Shown here: in pieces, positions 56,114 through 64,000 of the stretch
How positions within the stretch are numbered: position 1 is the first letter of the stretch
How the letters are laid out: the number at the start of each line of letters is the position of its first letter
Translations under genes and position numbers: made by a program
The notes under the pieces: model-generated
The model's input: the letters and a program-made list of their open reading frames with translations, nothing else
The model's database searches: none
What the model was told of the DNA's origin: nothing
Source of the DNA: Clostridium sp. 'deep sea'
GTDB taxonomy: Bacteria; Bacillota; UBA994; PWPR01
Length of the DNA: 64,000 nt
Assembly (NCBI RefSeq): GCF_014931565.1
Contig: NZ_CP063353.1
Span: 1,302,001-1,366,000 of the forward strand
Reading direction: 5' to 3'

Positions 56114-56476
56114 TTACTCTGCCCTTTCCAGCATTTGTATTATTTCTTTTTTAGTAACACCAATTTTCTTGGCCTCATGTAGTAATGATTTCACATAATT
56201 CTCAAAAAAGATTACCTTTCTTTTATCTCTAATTTTTTTTGTTGCCCCTTGCCTAACAAACATGCCTATTCCCCGCTTTTTATATACAATATCATTATTA
56301 ACCAACATATTTACACCTTTTAAAGCTGTTGCTGGGTTAATCTTATACCTAACTGATATCTCTGTTGTAGACGGTATTTTATTCTCTTCAGTATATATAC
56401 CAGATAAAATTGCATCTTCTAATCCCTCAGCTAACTGCATATAAATAGGCTTATCACTTTCAAAATTTATTAGCAT
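56114..56476 (-). CDS. GntR-family regulator, YtrA subfamily
   Basis: The 120-residue protein has a winged helix-turn-helix (YMQLAEGLEDAILSGIYTEE, IPSTTEISVRYKINPATALK, GVNMLVNNDIVYKKRGIGMF) and a short C-terminal helical tail rather than a ligand domain, typical of YtrA. The ATG follows GGAGGCGG. It heads the operon of the chimeric ORF, ATPase and permease and probably represses it. Confidence 0.9.
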   Translation of the reverse strand: MLINFESDKPIYMQLAEGLEDAILSGIYTEENKIPSTTEISVRYKINPATALKGVNMLVNNDIVYKKRGIGMFVRQGATKKIRDKRKVIFFENYVKSLLHEAKKIGVTKKEIIQMLERAE

Positions 56477-56573
56477 CTTACCGCCTCCTCTGTTAAACGG
56501 TTAACTACTTGTGTAACTAACTATATAACATAGCTAAATAATTGTCAACACTATTTCAATTTATTTATTTAAA

Positions 56574-56614
56574 ATTAAAAAACAGATAAAGCTGTTTGGT
56601 AAACAGGGTATCTG
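56574..56614 (-). terminator. Terminator after lipoprotein gene
   Basis: CAGATA pairs with TATCTG and an inner CTGTTT with AAACAG; on the minus strand a T6 run follows. It lies 29 bases past the stop at 56643. Confidence 0.75.
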
Positions 56615-56642
56615 CTTTTAGATATTATTATAATTAATATTG

Positions 56643-58277
56643 TTATTCAGTTACAATTAAAAGGTTCCCTTCTTTATCCCAGCCTACGGGTAATCCGTTT
56701 ACTGAAAGCTGCTTTATTTTTTTTGTATTAATATTAAGTACCTTAATACTCTCATTTATCTTATTACTAAAAGCAACTCTCTCATTTGTAGCTAACCAAC
56801 TAACTGCCTTTACCTTTTTTTTAAAACTATATACATTCTTGTTTTTTAAAAATGAAAATATACATTCTTTATTATATAAATTTTTATATAATAAATAGGT
56901 TTTAGTTGGCGATAATAAATTATTAAAGTTAAAGTCTAAAAAACTTCCATAGAGCACTGTTTTTTTACTATTATTAATAATATTTAGCTTAATTAATTTT
57001 TGATCTTCTTCAAATAAGATATTTTCGTTATCTAAAAAAAATATTTTAGGTTTATGTTCTTTTAAATAGTTTGTTTTAAGTTGAAATTCGTATTTTTGGC
57101 TTTTGCTTAAAATATCATATACCTTTACGTACGTACAGTTATTTTTATCAAAAATAAAAACAATGTTTTTTTCATCACTTGAAAAATCAGCAGCCAAAAT
57201 ATCCTCCTCATAACAAGATATTATCTCACCTTTTTTATTATAAATAGTGTCTTTATAAAAAAAATACTGGGAAGCAGAGCAAATTAAATTGCTTTGCGAT
57301 TTTAACAAGCTGTACTTATTATTTTGCATTATTACTTGGTAATCTTCGCTGTTTAACAGGTTTAAGGATATGTTCATCATCTTATTGTCCTTTTGTAATT
57401 GTGCTAAAACATCGGTATAGATTAATTTATCTCCTTGATATGAAACTAAAGCTTGATCAATATTTAGGTTACCAGACACCGAATGAACCATATCACTCTC
57501 TTCATTATACTTAGCCAAAGAATTTCCTTTTACAAGCTTTAATACTAAACCCTCGTTATCTATTAAATAGGTGCCATCAAGATCTTTTGCCCCTGTTAAA
57601 TTTAACTTTATAGGTGTTACTTCATCTTCTGTTTGTTTTAAAAACTGAATTACTAAGCTAGTTGCACTCTCCCACTCACAACTTACAGCATAATTACTCT
57701 TTATCACTGCTTTACTAATTAAAGCTGTTACAGAGCTTTTATGCATTGCTTTACTAAAAACATACCTTATTTTAGAGTCGTTTAGTAAAAATACATGCTG
57801 ATTATCATTATTATGTATTTTTTCATAACGATTCAAAGGAGAAATTATTATTTTGTTCATTATGTAAACTTCATTAACTTTAGTAATCCAAAAACTACTC
57901 TTGTTGTTTAACGAGTTAAGTGTAACTAAAGCTTTATCATTAACCTGCCAGTTTATCGGTTTTACATACCATTGTTTGCTCTTTTTAAGTTGTTTAGGAT
58001 TATATATTAAGTATTTTAATCTTGTATTTAAATTTACTACCTCTTTAACTTGATGCAAAGTAAGATCTTTAGAGAAATCCATTTTAAGATAAAAATCATT
58101 ACTCGAAAACTTTATTGTTTCAGTTAATAGTTCACTTTCTAGTGTTTGCTGTAGATTACTTATTTCTTGTACTGATAAAATGTTAGTCACTTTAACATGT
58201 GTTTTACTTTTCACACCACAACAGCATAATAAAATTGTAACTAAAAATAATAACATTATTACCTGTTTTATTTTCAT
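56643..58277 (-). CDS. Lipoprotein with Ig-like and propeller-like regions, function unknown
   Basis: The protein has 544 residues. The lipoprotein signal (VIMLLFLVTILLCCCG) ends in a Cys-rich lipobox. Residues about 165-245 resemble an SbsA/Big_5-type Ig domain (IRYVFSKAMHKSSVTALIS, ATSLVIQFLKQ). The C-terminal 280 residues have repeated short beta patterns (DILAADFSSDEKNIVFIFDK, AVSWLATNERVAFSNK), like WD40/PD40 blades. The ribosome site is weak. It is likely anchored outside the membrane. The function is not known. Confidence 0.7.
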   Translation of the reverse strand: MKIKQVIMLLFLVTILLCCCGVKSKTHVKVTNILSVQEISNLQQTLESELLTETIKFSSNDFYLKMDFSKDLTLHQVKEVVNLNTRLKYLIYNPKQLKKSKQWYVKPINWQVNDKALVTLNSLNNKSSFWITKVNEVYIMNKIIISPLNRYEKIHNNDNQHVFLLNDSKIRYVFSKAMHKSSVTALISKAVIKSNYAVSCEWESATSLVIQFLKQTEDEVTPIKLNLTGAKDLDGTYLIDNEGLVLKLVKGNSLAKYNEESDMVHSVSGNLNIDQALVSYQGDKLIYTDVLAQLQKDNKMMNISLNLLNSEDYQVIMQNNKYSLLKSQSNLICSASQYFFYKDTIYNKKGEIISCYEEDILAADFSSDEKNIVFIFDKNNCTYVKVYDILSKSQKYEFQLKTNYLKEHKPKIFFLDNENILFEEDQKLIKLNIINNSKKTVLYGSFLDFNFNNLLSPTKTYLLYKNLYNKECIFSFLKNKNVYSFKKKVKAVSWLATNERVAFSNKINESIKVLNINTKKIKQLSVNGLPVGWDKEGNLLIVTE

Positions 58278-58333
58278 ATGATTATAACCCCATTTAGCTG
58301 TAATTTTTAGTCCTTTATTACTACTTGTCTAAA

Positions 58334-58370
58334 ATAAAAAAAAGTCCTCTACTAACATCTGGTAAAGGAC
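58334..58370 (-). terminator. Terminator after frameshifted small gene
   Basis: A 9-bp stem (58344-58352 with 58362-58370, one G-T pair) is followed on the minus strand by eight T. Confidence 0.88.
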
Positions 58371-58399
58371 CGCTTAAATGACATGATTCGTGTTATTAC

Positions 58400-58553
58400 T
58401 TATTTATATTCGCTTATAAACTGAATTAACTGCTGGTAATTTATATTATCTTTTACTTCAATTTTTTTATCAATTAATGCCTTTATTTTAAAACCAATAC
58501 TTGTATCTCCAATAAATACAGCTGCTACAATATTATTGTTATGCTTTTTTCAT
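58400..58553 (-). pseudogene. Small gene (about 50 aa) with frameshift in A6 run
   Basis: ATG at 58553 follows GGAGAG at a good distance, but the frame stops after MKKA. With one A fewer in the A6 run, a 50-codon frame runs from MKKHNNNIVAAVFIGDTSIG to QQLIQFISEYK, ending just before a strong terminator. Good start and end signals around a single-base break suggest a recently inactivated gene, a slippage-controlled gene or a sequence error. The family is unknown. Confidence 0.55.
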
Positions 58554-58854
58554 TATACATCTCTCCTGCAAATTTATAATGATAATAATAATTTATACTT
58601 TCTAATAGTAATTAGAATGTAAATTAGTAACGTTGGCAAAACTTAGCTCTGTTTTAAATTATTTTGCACCTTTTACCATAAATAAATAAGCTGAAACTTG
58701 ACAATCTTAATAATAGAAGTAGAATATTAACGTTGTGTTTTTTTATAAAGGTAAAAGCAGACTGTTGAGTTGTAAACAATGACTTAGTCTTAATTATGTT
58801 AAGTTATGCTAAGGCATTTTTTTTACTAAAAATTTATGTTGGAGTGCTTGCAAA

Positions 58855-59961
58855 ATGAACATCGTTAGTCAACATAGTGAATTAAGTTTAATCTCGATTC
58901 TTAATGATCTTAATTGTGATTTTTTAAATAATTGCTTTACAGAAAACAACTATACTTTAATCAATGACCAGCATCTTATAGAAGAGTTAAATATTACTTT
59001 TTTAGCAGTTTGCTCAGATATAAACTCAGTATATTTGCTTTCAGCTGTTGAAAACATTAGTGAAAACACCTGTGTTGAAAACTTGCGTTTTTCATTAAAC
59101 TTGCTAAACAAAGAAGATATAATTGTAGGTAATAATAGTGAGAACTTATGCAAAGAGATTAAAATCAATAACACAATATATACTCTAAGTGTAATAGATA
59201 TTAAAGAACCACTTGAATTATCTAATTGCACTATTAACCTTACAGAAGTAAGAAGAAATAGAAAAGCTCTAATTAAATCAGCTAAACCAATTACAGAAAT
59301 TAACAATAACTATAAAATGCCTATAACAGAAAACGCTTGTATAGCAGTAGATATTAATAGCTGTGATTTAAATTCAGGTATGTTAAGTTACGAATTTACC
59401 GTAACTCCCAGTAAAAATGAGTTTAATTACAATATGTTAATATCATTAAGTAATAATCTTAAACCTTTGTTGGGTATAATGTCTGCAAAAAGCAGCAAAC
59501 CTTGTTTAATAGAGTACAATAGAATTAATAATAGTAATAAATATAAATGTATTTATGATTTATCTACTATTAAAATAAATAACCTAAATAACTATTTCTT
59601 TTACTACTATAGTGCAAGTATAGACATTGCAAAATGTAATATAAGCTTTGCTTACGATTTAAAAAAAGGTTATAACGGTATATCTCATGTAATTAAAGTA
59701 GATAAAGCAATAGATATAAATGGCAAGCTATTTAAAGTAAAAGAATTTAGAATTGGTAATATCACCACCAGAATAATAATAGATGGATCATTATTAAGCA
59801 TTTGTGATTCTGTAGATAACGTATTAAAAATATATAATGGCAAGAAAAAGCTTGAGTTAATATCTGCCAAATGTACAAGTAAAAAAACTATATATGAGTT
59901 TAAAACAGATGTAAAAAGCAGTAATACTATTACGGTGAAAATAGCTGATAAGTTTTTGTAA
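58855..59961 (+). CDS. Hypothetical protein, 368 aa, with DUF5643-like C-terminal region
   Basis: I do not recognise the whole protein. It is soluble, with no signal or membrane helix, and rich in N, I and S. Residues about 270-305 (HVIKVDKAIDINGKLFKVKE, then FRIGNITTRIII) resemble the beta domain at the end of DUF4179/DUF5643 envelope proteins, but the membrane anchor those proteins carry is missing. The ATG follows GGAGTG. It is a monocistronic plus-strand gene. Confidence 0.6.
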   Translation: MNIVSQHSELSLISILNDLNCDFLNNCFTENNYTLINDQHLIEELNITFLAVCSDINSVYLLSAVENISENTCVENLRFSLNLLNKEDIIVGNNSENLCKEIKINNTIYTLSVIDIKEPLELSNCTINLTEVRRNRKALIKSAKPITEINNNYKMPITENACIAVDINSCDLNSGMLSYEFTVTPSKNEFNYNMLISLSNNLKPLLGIMSAKSSKPCLIEYNRINNSNKYKCIYDLSTIKINNLNNYFFYYYSASIDIAKCNISFAYDLKKGYNGISHVIKVDKAIDINGKLFKVKEFRIGNITTRIIIDGSLLSICDSVDNVLKIYNGKKKLELISAKCTSKKTIYEFKTDVKSSNTITVKIADKFL

Positions 59962-60156
59962 GCTAAACTTAGGCTGTGGTGAAATAACTTCGCGTTGTAT
60001 GCGTAATAAAAAATATTTTGTAAATACGTTGTGTGTTAACGCTTATTTCTAGCAAATTCATCTCTTAACATAAATTTAGGTTTAACAGGAATGTTGTTTT
60101 AATTTAATTGTTTAATTATAATTTATTAAAGTAACAAAATAGAAAGTGAGAATATT

Positions 60157-60525
60157 ATGCCTAAAGATTTATGTTTTTCAGATACATTAAGTATGTCGAA
60201 AGAACTGTGGAATCTTCATAAAGATGAATGGTCTCCAATGGAGCCAGAATATGCTAAAAACTTTATACTTTATATGGTTGAAGAAATAGGAGAAGTTATT
60301 GCCATTGTAAAGAAAAAGTCCCTACATGATGTTATGGCTAATGGACAAATTAGAGAGCATTTAATAGAAGAGTTAGCTGATATACTAATGTATTATAATG
60401 ATACTTTAAACAGATTTAATATTAGTGCAGAAGAATTAGCTAGAGTATACACAAAAAAACATAATAATAACTTAAAAAGAGATTACAAAAAAAACTATGA
60501 GGACTTTTTAGCTGGTAATGCATAG
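60157..60525 (+). CDS. MazG-like nucleotide pyrophosphohydrolase
   Basis: The 122-residue all-alpha NTP pyrophosphohydrolase has the metal-binding motif EEIGE (about residues 46-50) and, 29 residues on, EELAD (about 71-75), the EExxE...ExxD signature. Single-domain MazG proteins hydrolyse nucleoside triphosphates, and some degrade alarmones. It lies 54 bases upstream of the DUF1874 gene on the same strand with no terminator between, so the two form an operon. Confidence 0.85.
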   Translation: MPKDLCFSDTLSMSKELWNLHKDEWSPMEPEYAKNFILYMVEEIGEVIAIVKKKSLHDVMANGQIREHLIEELADILMYYNDTLNRFNISAEELARVYTKKHNNNLKRDYKKNYEDFLAGNA

Positions 60526-60579
60526 CAAACTTAATTTAGGGTATATAAAGTAAAGACTCTTTTATAAGGAGACATATTT

Positions 60580-60918
60580 ATGAGCTATAAAAGTGAGTAT
60601 CCAGTAGCACTATTTAATGGTACAGTTGCTACTACAAATGGCTTATACTCAATTGAGGATATAAGCATAACTGAAGCTAAAAAATATCTAAACCACAATG
60701 GATTTGAATCTGCTATTGGTCATTTAGCTACTGCAGAGCTTATGGCAGATGTGTTTAATAAAGATATAAAAATGAATAGAATTCAATATAAACAACAGAT
60801 TGGTCAAGTGGCTATCGTTTTTAAGTTAAAGCAACGTCCACCAGAGGGAATTATTTTAAACAGAAAAGAAATTGAGGATATAGGTTTTAATTTTAAGATA
60901 ATGAAAAGATTAAAATAG
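60580..60918 (+). CDS. DUF1874 protein, AcrIII-1/Crn2-like cyclic-oligoadenylate ring nuclease homologue
   Basis: The 112 residues match the DUF1874/STIV-B116 fold family along their length. Family-like blocks are SAIGHLATAELMADVF, NRIQYKQQIGQVAIVFKLK and RPPEGIILNRKEIEDIGF. His48, Arg86 and Glu89 fall where viral AcrIII-1 has its active-site His, Arg and Glu (about 47, 85 and 88 as I recall). AcrIII-1 and bacterial Crn2 cleave cyclic tetra-adenylate made by type III CRISPR systems. No CRISPR array or Cas gene is in the window. The ATG follows AAGGAGA, and a terminator follows the gene. Confidence 0.82.
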   Translation: MSYKSEYPVALFNGTVATTNGLYSIEDISITEAKKYLNHNGFESAIGHLATAELMADVFNKDIKMNRIQYKQQIGQVAIVFKLKQRPPEGIILNRKEIEDIGFNFKIMKRLK

Positions 60919-60930
60919 TAATATTAAGAT

Positions 60931-60972
60931 AAGAGAGTTAAATCTATTAGTTTTAGGTTAACTCTCTTTTAT
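60931..60972 (+). terminator. Terminator after the MazG-DUF1874 operon
   Basis: An 11-bp stem (60931-60941 with 60958-60968) is followed by TTTTATTTTA. Confidence 0.88.
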
Positions 60973-61660
60973 TTTAAAGCTAGGGCTTTTAACTTATAAT
61001 AGCTAAAAACAGCTACTAAGAAGCCCTAAGTTATACTAAACTAAAGAATTTTAAATGTAATATTTTTACTTATTTTGCTTAGACTTTTATTGTAAAAATA
61101 TATTGGTATTTTTGACCAATTTGATTAGTTGCTGTGTGAAATGGTCAATGTTTAAAAAACTTTGTTATTATATTATTTAGTTAAATTCTCTATTTTAGCG
61201 TATGTCTTTAGGTAAAATAAATTTTCTCTCTTTTATAGCAAAAATACTAATTATAATGCTAAATTATTAACAAAGTAAAACTATCTCTTTAAGTTAAGTT
61301 TAACAATATAATTTAATATTTATGTTTAGATGTTGATAAATTGCTTTATTGTAAACACCCCAAACCCATATTTACAGTTAATATTTGTAATATGGTATCT
61401 GGTATTTGTCGGACAATTACAGTATGGTCTGAATAATTAACTTAATTGGGTCCAATAGTGTTTCTTAGGGATGATTTCAGAAATTTAAAGTGAGGGCTGT
61501 CGAACTAACTCAACAGTAAACATATAAAAGACTACAGATGAAGGTGCTGAGGAGTAAGAAATATCATATATTATTCTTCATTTCATTACGTATAACATAT
61601 TGCTTTTCACTTTGTGACTTGTTGGTTTCTAAAACATAACATATATTTTTTATAAATAAA
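60973..61660. other. Long spacer with a two-part hairpin
   Basis: At 60981-61028, TAGGGCTT pairs with AAGCCCTA, and an inner TAATAGCT with AGCTACTA around AAAAAC. The rest is AT-rich without a convincing gene. 61440-61560 is less AT-rich than its surroundings but gives no recognisable frame or RNA family. Confidence 0.45.
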
Positions 61661-61702
61661 ACTGCTACATTAGCTTCTTTTTATCCCTGCTAATGCAACA
61701 GC
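61661..61702 (-). terminator. Recurring CCACATTAGC-type hairpin, copy C
   Basis: Arms CTGCTACATTAGC (61662-61674) and GCTAATGCAACAGC (61689-61702) enclose a T-rich loop, with TTTTATTTAT following on the minus strand. It is 11 bases past the stop of the small membrane gene. Confidence 0.65.
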
Positions 61703-61712
61703 CCCTTTGCTT

Positions 61713-61949
61713 TTATTTATTGAGCTTTTTATTTATTAGGTGTTTTTTTAAAATTTGAAGAAGGGCAGTTAAAATTGAAGCTAAAATGACTGTAACAATA
61801 AGTTGCAACACCATTAAAATACTATTCTCTTTATATATATTTGGATATAGTAAGTTTGTAACAATTAGTGTCAAAACAATTGCAATAATTATTCGCATAT
61901 AAGTTACATTACTTTTTTTTATAATTGGTTTGTTTAAAAACTTAATCAT
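61713..61949 (-). CDS. Small hypothetical membrane protein, two helices
   Basis: The 78-residue protein has two membrane segments (MRIIIAIVLTLIVTNLLYP and ILMVLQLIVTVILASILTAL) and basic ends (KKHLINKKLNK). The ATG follows AGAGGTT. The family is not recognised. It is monocistronic, with hairpin copy C directly after it. Confidence 0.55.
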   Translation of the reverse strand: MIKFLNKPIIKKSNVTYMRIIIAIVLTLIVTNLLYPNIYKENSILMVLQLIVTVILASILTALLQILKKHLINKKLNK

Positions 61950-62345
61950 AGTTAACCTCTATCTCTTTAATTTTCTACTTTCTAAAAACCAGTCTATCAC
62001 TTTTTAATCATACCATATTAGCAATCAAAATTTTAAAAAATATATAATATTACCCTATTACAATTATTTTTATTTGTTTCAGATAAATAGCTCTATATTT
62101 GTATTAGCAGAAAACATCCATTTTGCTAAGTGCAATGCCTTATACTCGCACAACTTTAATTATGGCTAGATATCTTATTTTGTGAGTGTCTATTTGTTAA
62201 TTATTGTTATAAGGTAATAGTATAGTAGCAATAGCAGAGAAAACGTGAACTACTCATTGTACTTGAACAACTCACGTTTTCTTTGTTTATTATACAGTTA
62301 GTTATTCACTTCAGTTTATGCGTACAATAAAATCTATTTTCTCTT
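61950..62345. other. Spacer with a terminator-like hairpin
   Basis: AGAAAACGTGA (62238-62248) pairs with TCACGTTTTCT (62272-62282). It could terminate the ABC importer operon ending at 62346. No gene is seen. Confidence 0.55.
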
Positions 62346-63125
62346 TTACTTATCTGATAATAATACAAAAGCCTTAGTTTTAATTCCTAAAGGGTCTAGA
62401 TCAACAATTTTTGTTTTTACATTAAAAAACCTATTAATGTTTTTTTCTGTAAGAACATCACCTGTTTTTCCGTAGTCATATATACAATTACGACCAAGCA
62501 GCAAAGTATTGTCCGATACTTTTAAGGCATGTACAGGACTGTGGGTGTTCATAATGCATGATATTTTTTTATCATCTACCAGTTTTCTTATTCTTTGGAT
62601 AATAAGCTCTTGATTTTTAAAATCCAGATGTGCTTCAGGCTCATCTAATATTATTAACTTGGGATCCCCTGCCAAAGCTCTAGCAATATAAACCAATTGA
62701 AGTTGACCACCACTCATTTTAGAACACTGTCTTGCTGCAAGATGCGTAATTCCCATATTATTAATACTTTGCAATGCTATTTCTTTATCTGTTTTTGAAG
62801 GTGTTGCAAAAAAACCCATATGTTTTGTTCTACCCATGCAGACCATATCAAGTGCAGTATAGGGGAATTTTACGGCATGTGCTTGAGGTACATAAGCTAT
62901 ATCTTTCTCTTTTGAGATACCTTCAATTTTTTTGCCGTTTATCGACACATACCCCGATTTCCATTTTAGTACTCCTGTTAGACAGTTTAGAAAAGTTGTT
63001 TTTCCAACTCCATTTTCACCCAAAACACATAAAAGTTTTCCCTCTTGTAAAGTTAAAGATAGATTTTGTAATATTGGTTTATTTTTTATATAGCTAAAAC
63101 AACCATTGTTTACAGACAATCTCAT
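62346..63125 (-). CDS. Iron-siderophore/cobalamin-type ABC importer ATPase
   Basis: The 259-residue FecE/BtuD-like ATPase has Walker A GENGVGKTT, signature MSGGQLQLVYIAR, Walker B LIILDEPEAHLD and switch His in NTHS. The ATG overlaps the permease stop by four bases (ATGA), showing translational coupling. It energises uptake through the FecCD-type permease encoded upstream. The substrate, probably an Fe-siderophore, heme or cobamide, cannot be fixed from this pair alone. Confidence 0.93.
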   Translation of the reverse strand: MRLSVNNGCFSYIKNKPILQNLSLTLQEGKLLCVLGENGVGKTTFLNCLTGVLKWKSGYVSINGKKIEGISKEKDIAYVPQAHAVKFPYTALDMVCMGRTKHMGFFATPSKTDKEIALQSINNMGITHLAARQCSKMSGGQLQLVYIARALAGDPKLIILDEPEAHLDFKNQELIIQRIRKLVDDKKISCIMNTHSPVHALKVSDNTLLLGRNCIYDYGKTGDVLTEKNINRFFNVKTKIVDLDPLGIKTKAFVLLSDK

Positions 63126-64000
63126 ATTTTTTCTCCTTCCCTTTTGAAAAAGACAAATACAAAGATTGGAGCACCAATAATTGCAGTTAATATACCTATA
63201 GGTATCTCAGCTGCTGTAGCACAACGAGCAATTAAATCTACAGTAACCATAAATAAGGAACCCAACACAATAGAAGCTGGTAACAGGTGTTTATTATTTG
63301 CAGTAACACATTCTCTACAGATATTTGGCATTATCATTCCTATCCATCCTATTATGCCTGATACAGTTACACAGGTAGCACTAATAATTGTACAGGCAAT
63401 AATAATAATAATTCTATTTTTTTGTGGATTTATACCTAAGGTATAGGCCTCTTCATCTCCCATTGATAAAACATTGATTTTCCAGCGCATTAATACTAAC
63501 ACCAATAATCCAATACCTATAAATAATAAAGCAAAAACTACTTTATCATAACCAACATTTGCAAAACTACCCATCAGCCAATAGGTAATTGAAGGCAATA
63601 CTGATTCTGTATCAGCAACTAGTTTTATTAATGAAATTAGGGCGCTGAAAAAAGAGGCTACAACTATTCCCGATAACACTAACGCCAAAGTTGATTGGTC
63701 CTTTTTTATTTTTGATATTGAGTATGTGATTAATACACTAACAATACCTCCCACAAAAGCCATAGGAGCTACCCCAAAGGGTAATGTAGAGCCCAAAAGC
63801 ATAGCTAGTGCTACGCCAAATCCAGCTCCATTACTAACACCTAAAATATCAGGGCTCACCAATCTATTTTGAAATATGCCTTGAAAAGCAGCCCCAGAGG
63901 CTGCTAGTCCTGCACCTACTAAAATATTCAAAAATACTCTTGGTAGTCTTATATCCCAAACAACTTTATAGGCTGTTTTATTTGTAATTACCCCTGTCAT
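63122..64000 (-). CDS. FecCD/BtuC-family permease, partial at right edge
   Basis: At least eight membrane helices and family signatures are visible: WDIRLPRVFLNILVGAGLAA, GAAFQGIFQNRLVSPDILGV, LLPASIVLGS and EIPIGILTAIIGAPIFVFVF. The frame is open to the last base, and typical family members have another helix before WDIRLPR, so the true start lies beyond the window. It is the membrane partner of the downstream ATPase. A binding-protein gene is expected outside the window. Confidence 0.92.
   Translation of the reverse strand: MTGVITNKTAYKVVWDIRLPRVFLNILVGAGLAASGAAFQGIFQNRLVSPDILGVSNGAGFGVALAMLLGSTLPFGVAPMAFVGGIVSVLITYSISKIKKDQSTLALVLSGIVVASFFSALISLIKLVADTESVLPSITYWLMGSFANVGYDKVVFALLFIGIGLLVLVLMRWKINVLSMGDEEAYTLGINPQKNRIIIIIACTIISATCVTVSGIIGWIGMIMPNICRECVTANNKHLLPASIVLGSLFMVTVDLIARCATAAEIPIGILTAIIGAPIFVFVFFKREGEKI

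Overview
This AT-rich window has mostly minus-strand genes with strong purine-rich ribosome sites. It looks like a chromosomal segment of a low-GC, spore-forming, probably anaerobic Clostridia-type member of the Firmicutes. Supporting signs are a GerMN spore-germination lipoprotein, a 2x[4Fe-4S] ferredoxin, an iron-sulfur flavoprotein, two oxygen-sensitive radical SAM enzymes, a Trp T-box, MarR/GntR/AraC regulators, and the tig-clpP-clpX order. I do not assign a genus.

Layout. 1-2562 is the 5' part of a large surface adhesin (C-type lectin, LamG and Calx-beta-like domains) running off the left edge. 2563-17992 is housekeeping: MarR, clpX, clpP, tig, four tRNAs (Gly, Gln, His, Arg), rdgB, rph, a GerMN lipoprotein, a nucleoid-associated NA37 protein, a second MarR, a cell-wall amidase, a broken copy of that amidase, a ferredoxin and an OB-fold protein. 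18201-31531 holds an Fe-S flavoprotein, an Ntn-hydrolase, two AraC/GyrI-type regulators and three paralogous S9 peptidases. Between them lie decayed genes, REP-like palindromes, a 118-bp tandem repeat and a recurring terminator hairpin.

32153-37425 is a compact RiPP-type locus: a radical SAM/SPASM maturase with an RRE-like N-terminus, a 31-residue Cys-tailed peptide at 35842-35937, and two ABC exporter half-genes, the second with an apparent one-base frameshift. 38001-49787 is a surface-glycoprotein locus. It has two structural proteins without signal peptides, one with 21 copies of a 48-residue repeat, then two glycosyltransferase-TPR proteins, a sugar aminotransferase, a fused acetyltransferase/dehydrogenase and a radical SAM/SPASM enzyme. 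A SigK-like promoter in front suggests expression in the mother cell and a role on the spore surface.

50130-51672 is an orphan trpB behind a Trp-type T-box and a tiny leader ORF, MLYHW. 51735-58277 contains a possible metalloprotease, a GNAT protein, a GntR/ABC locus with a chimeric relic of tandem duplication, and a lipoprotein. 60157-60918 pairs a MazG-like pyrophosphohydrolase with a DUF1874 (AcrIII-1/Crn2-type) ring-nuclease homologue. The right end is an iron-siderophore type ABC importer, truncated by the edge.

The main candidates for new biology are the RiPP locus, the repeat-glycoprotein locus, the T-box plus MLYHW arrangement, and the MazG plus ring-nuclease pair. Local duplication followed by decay recurs throughout: MarR, amidase, S9 peptidases, GntR/ABC, glycosyltransferases and the 48-residue repeats.
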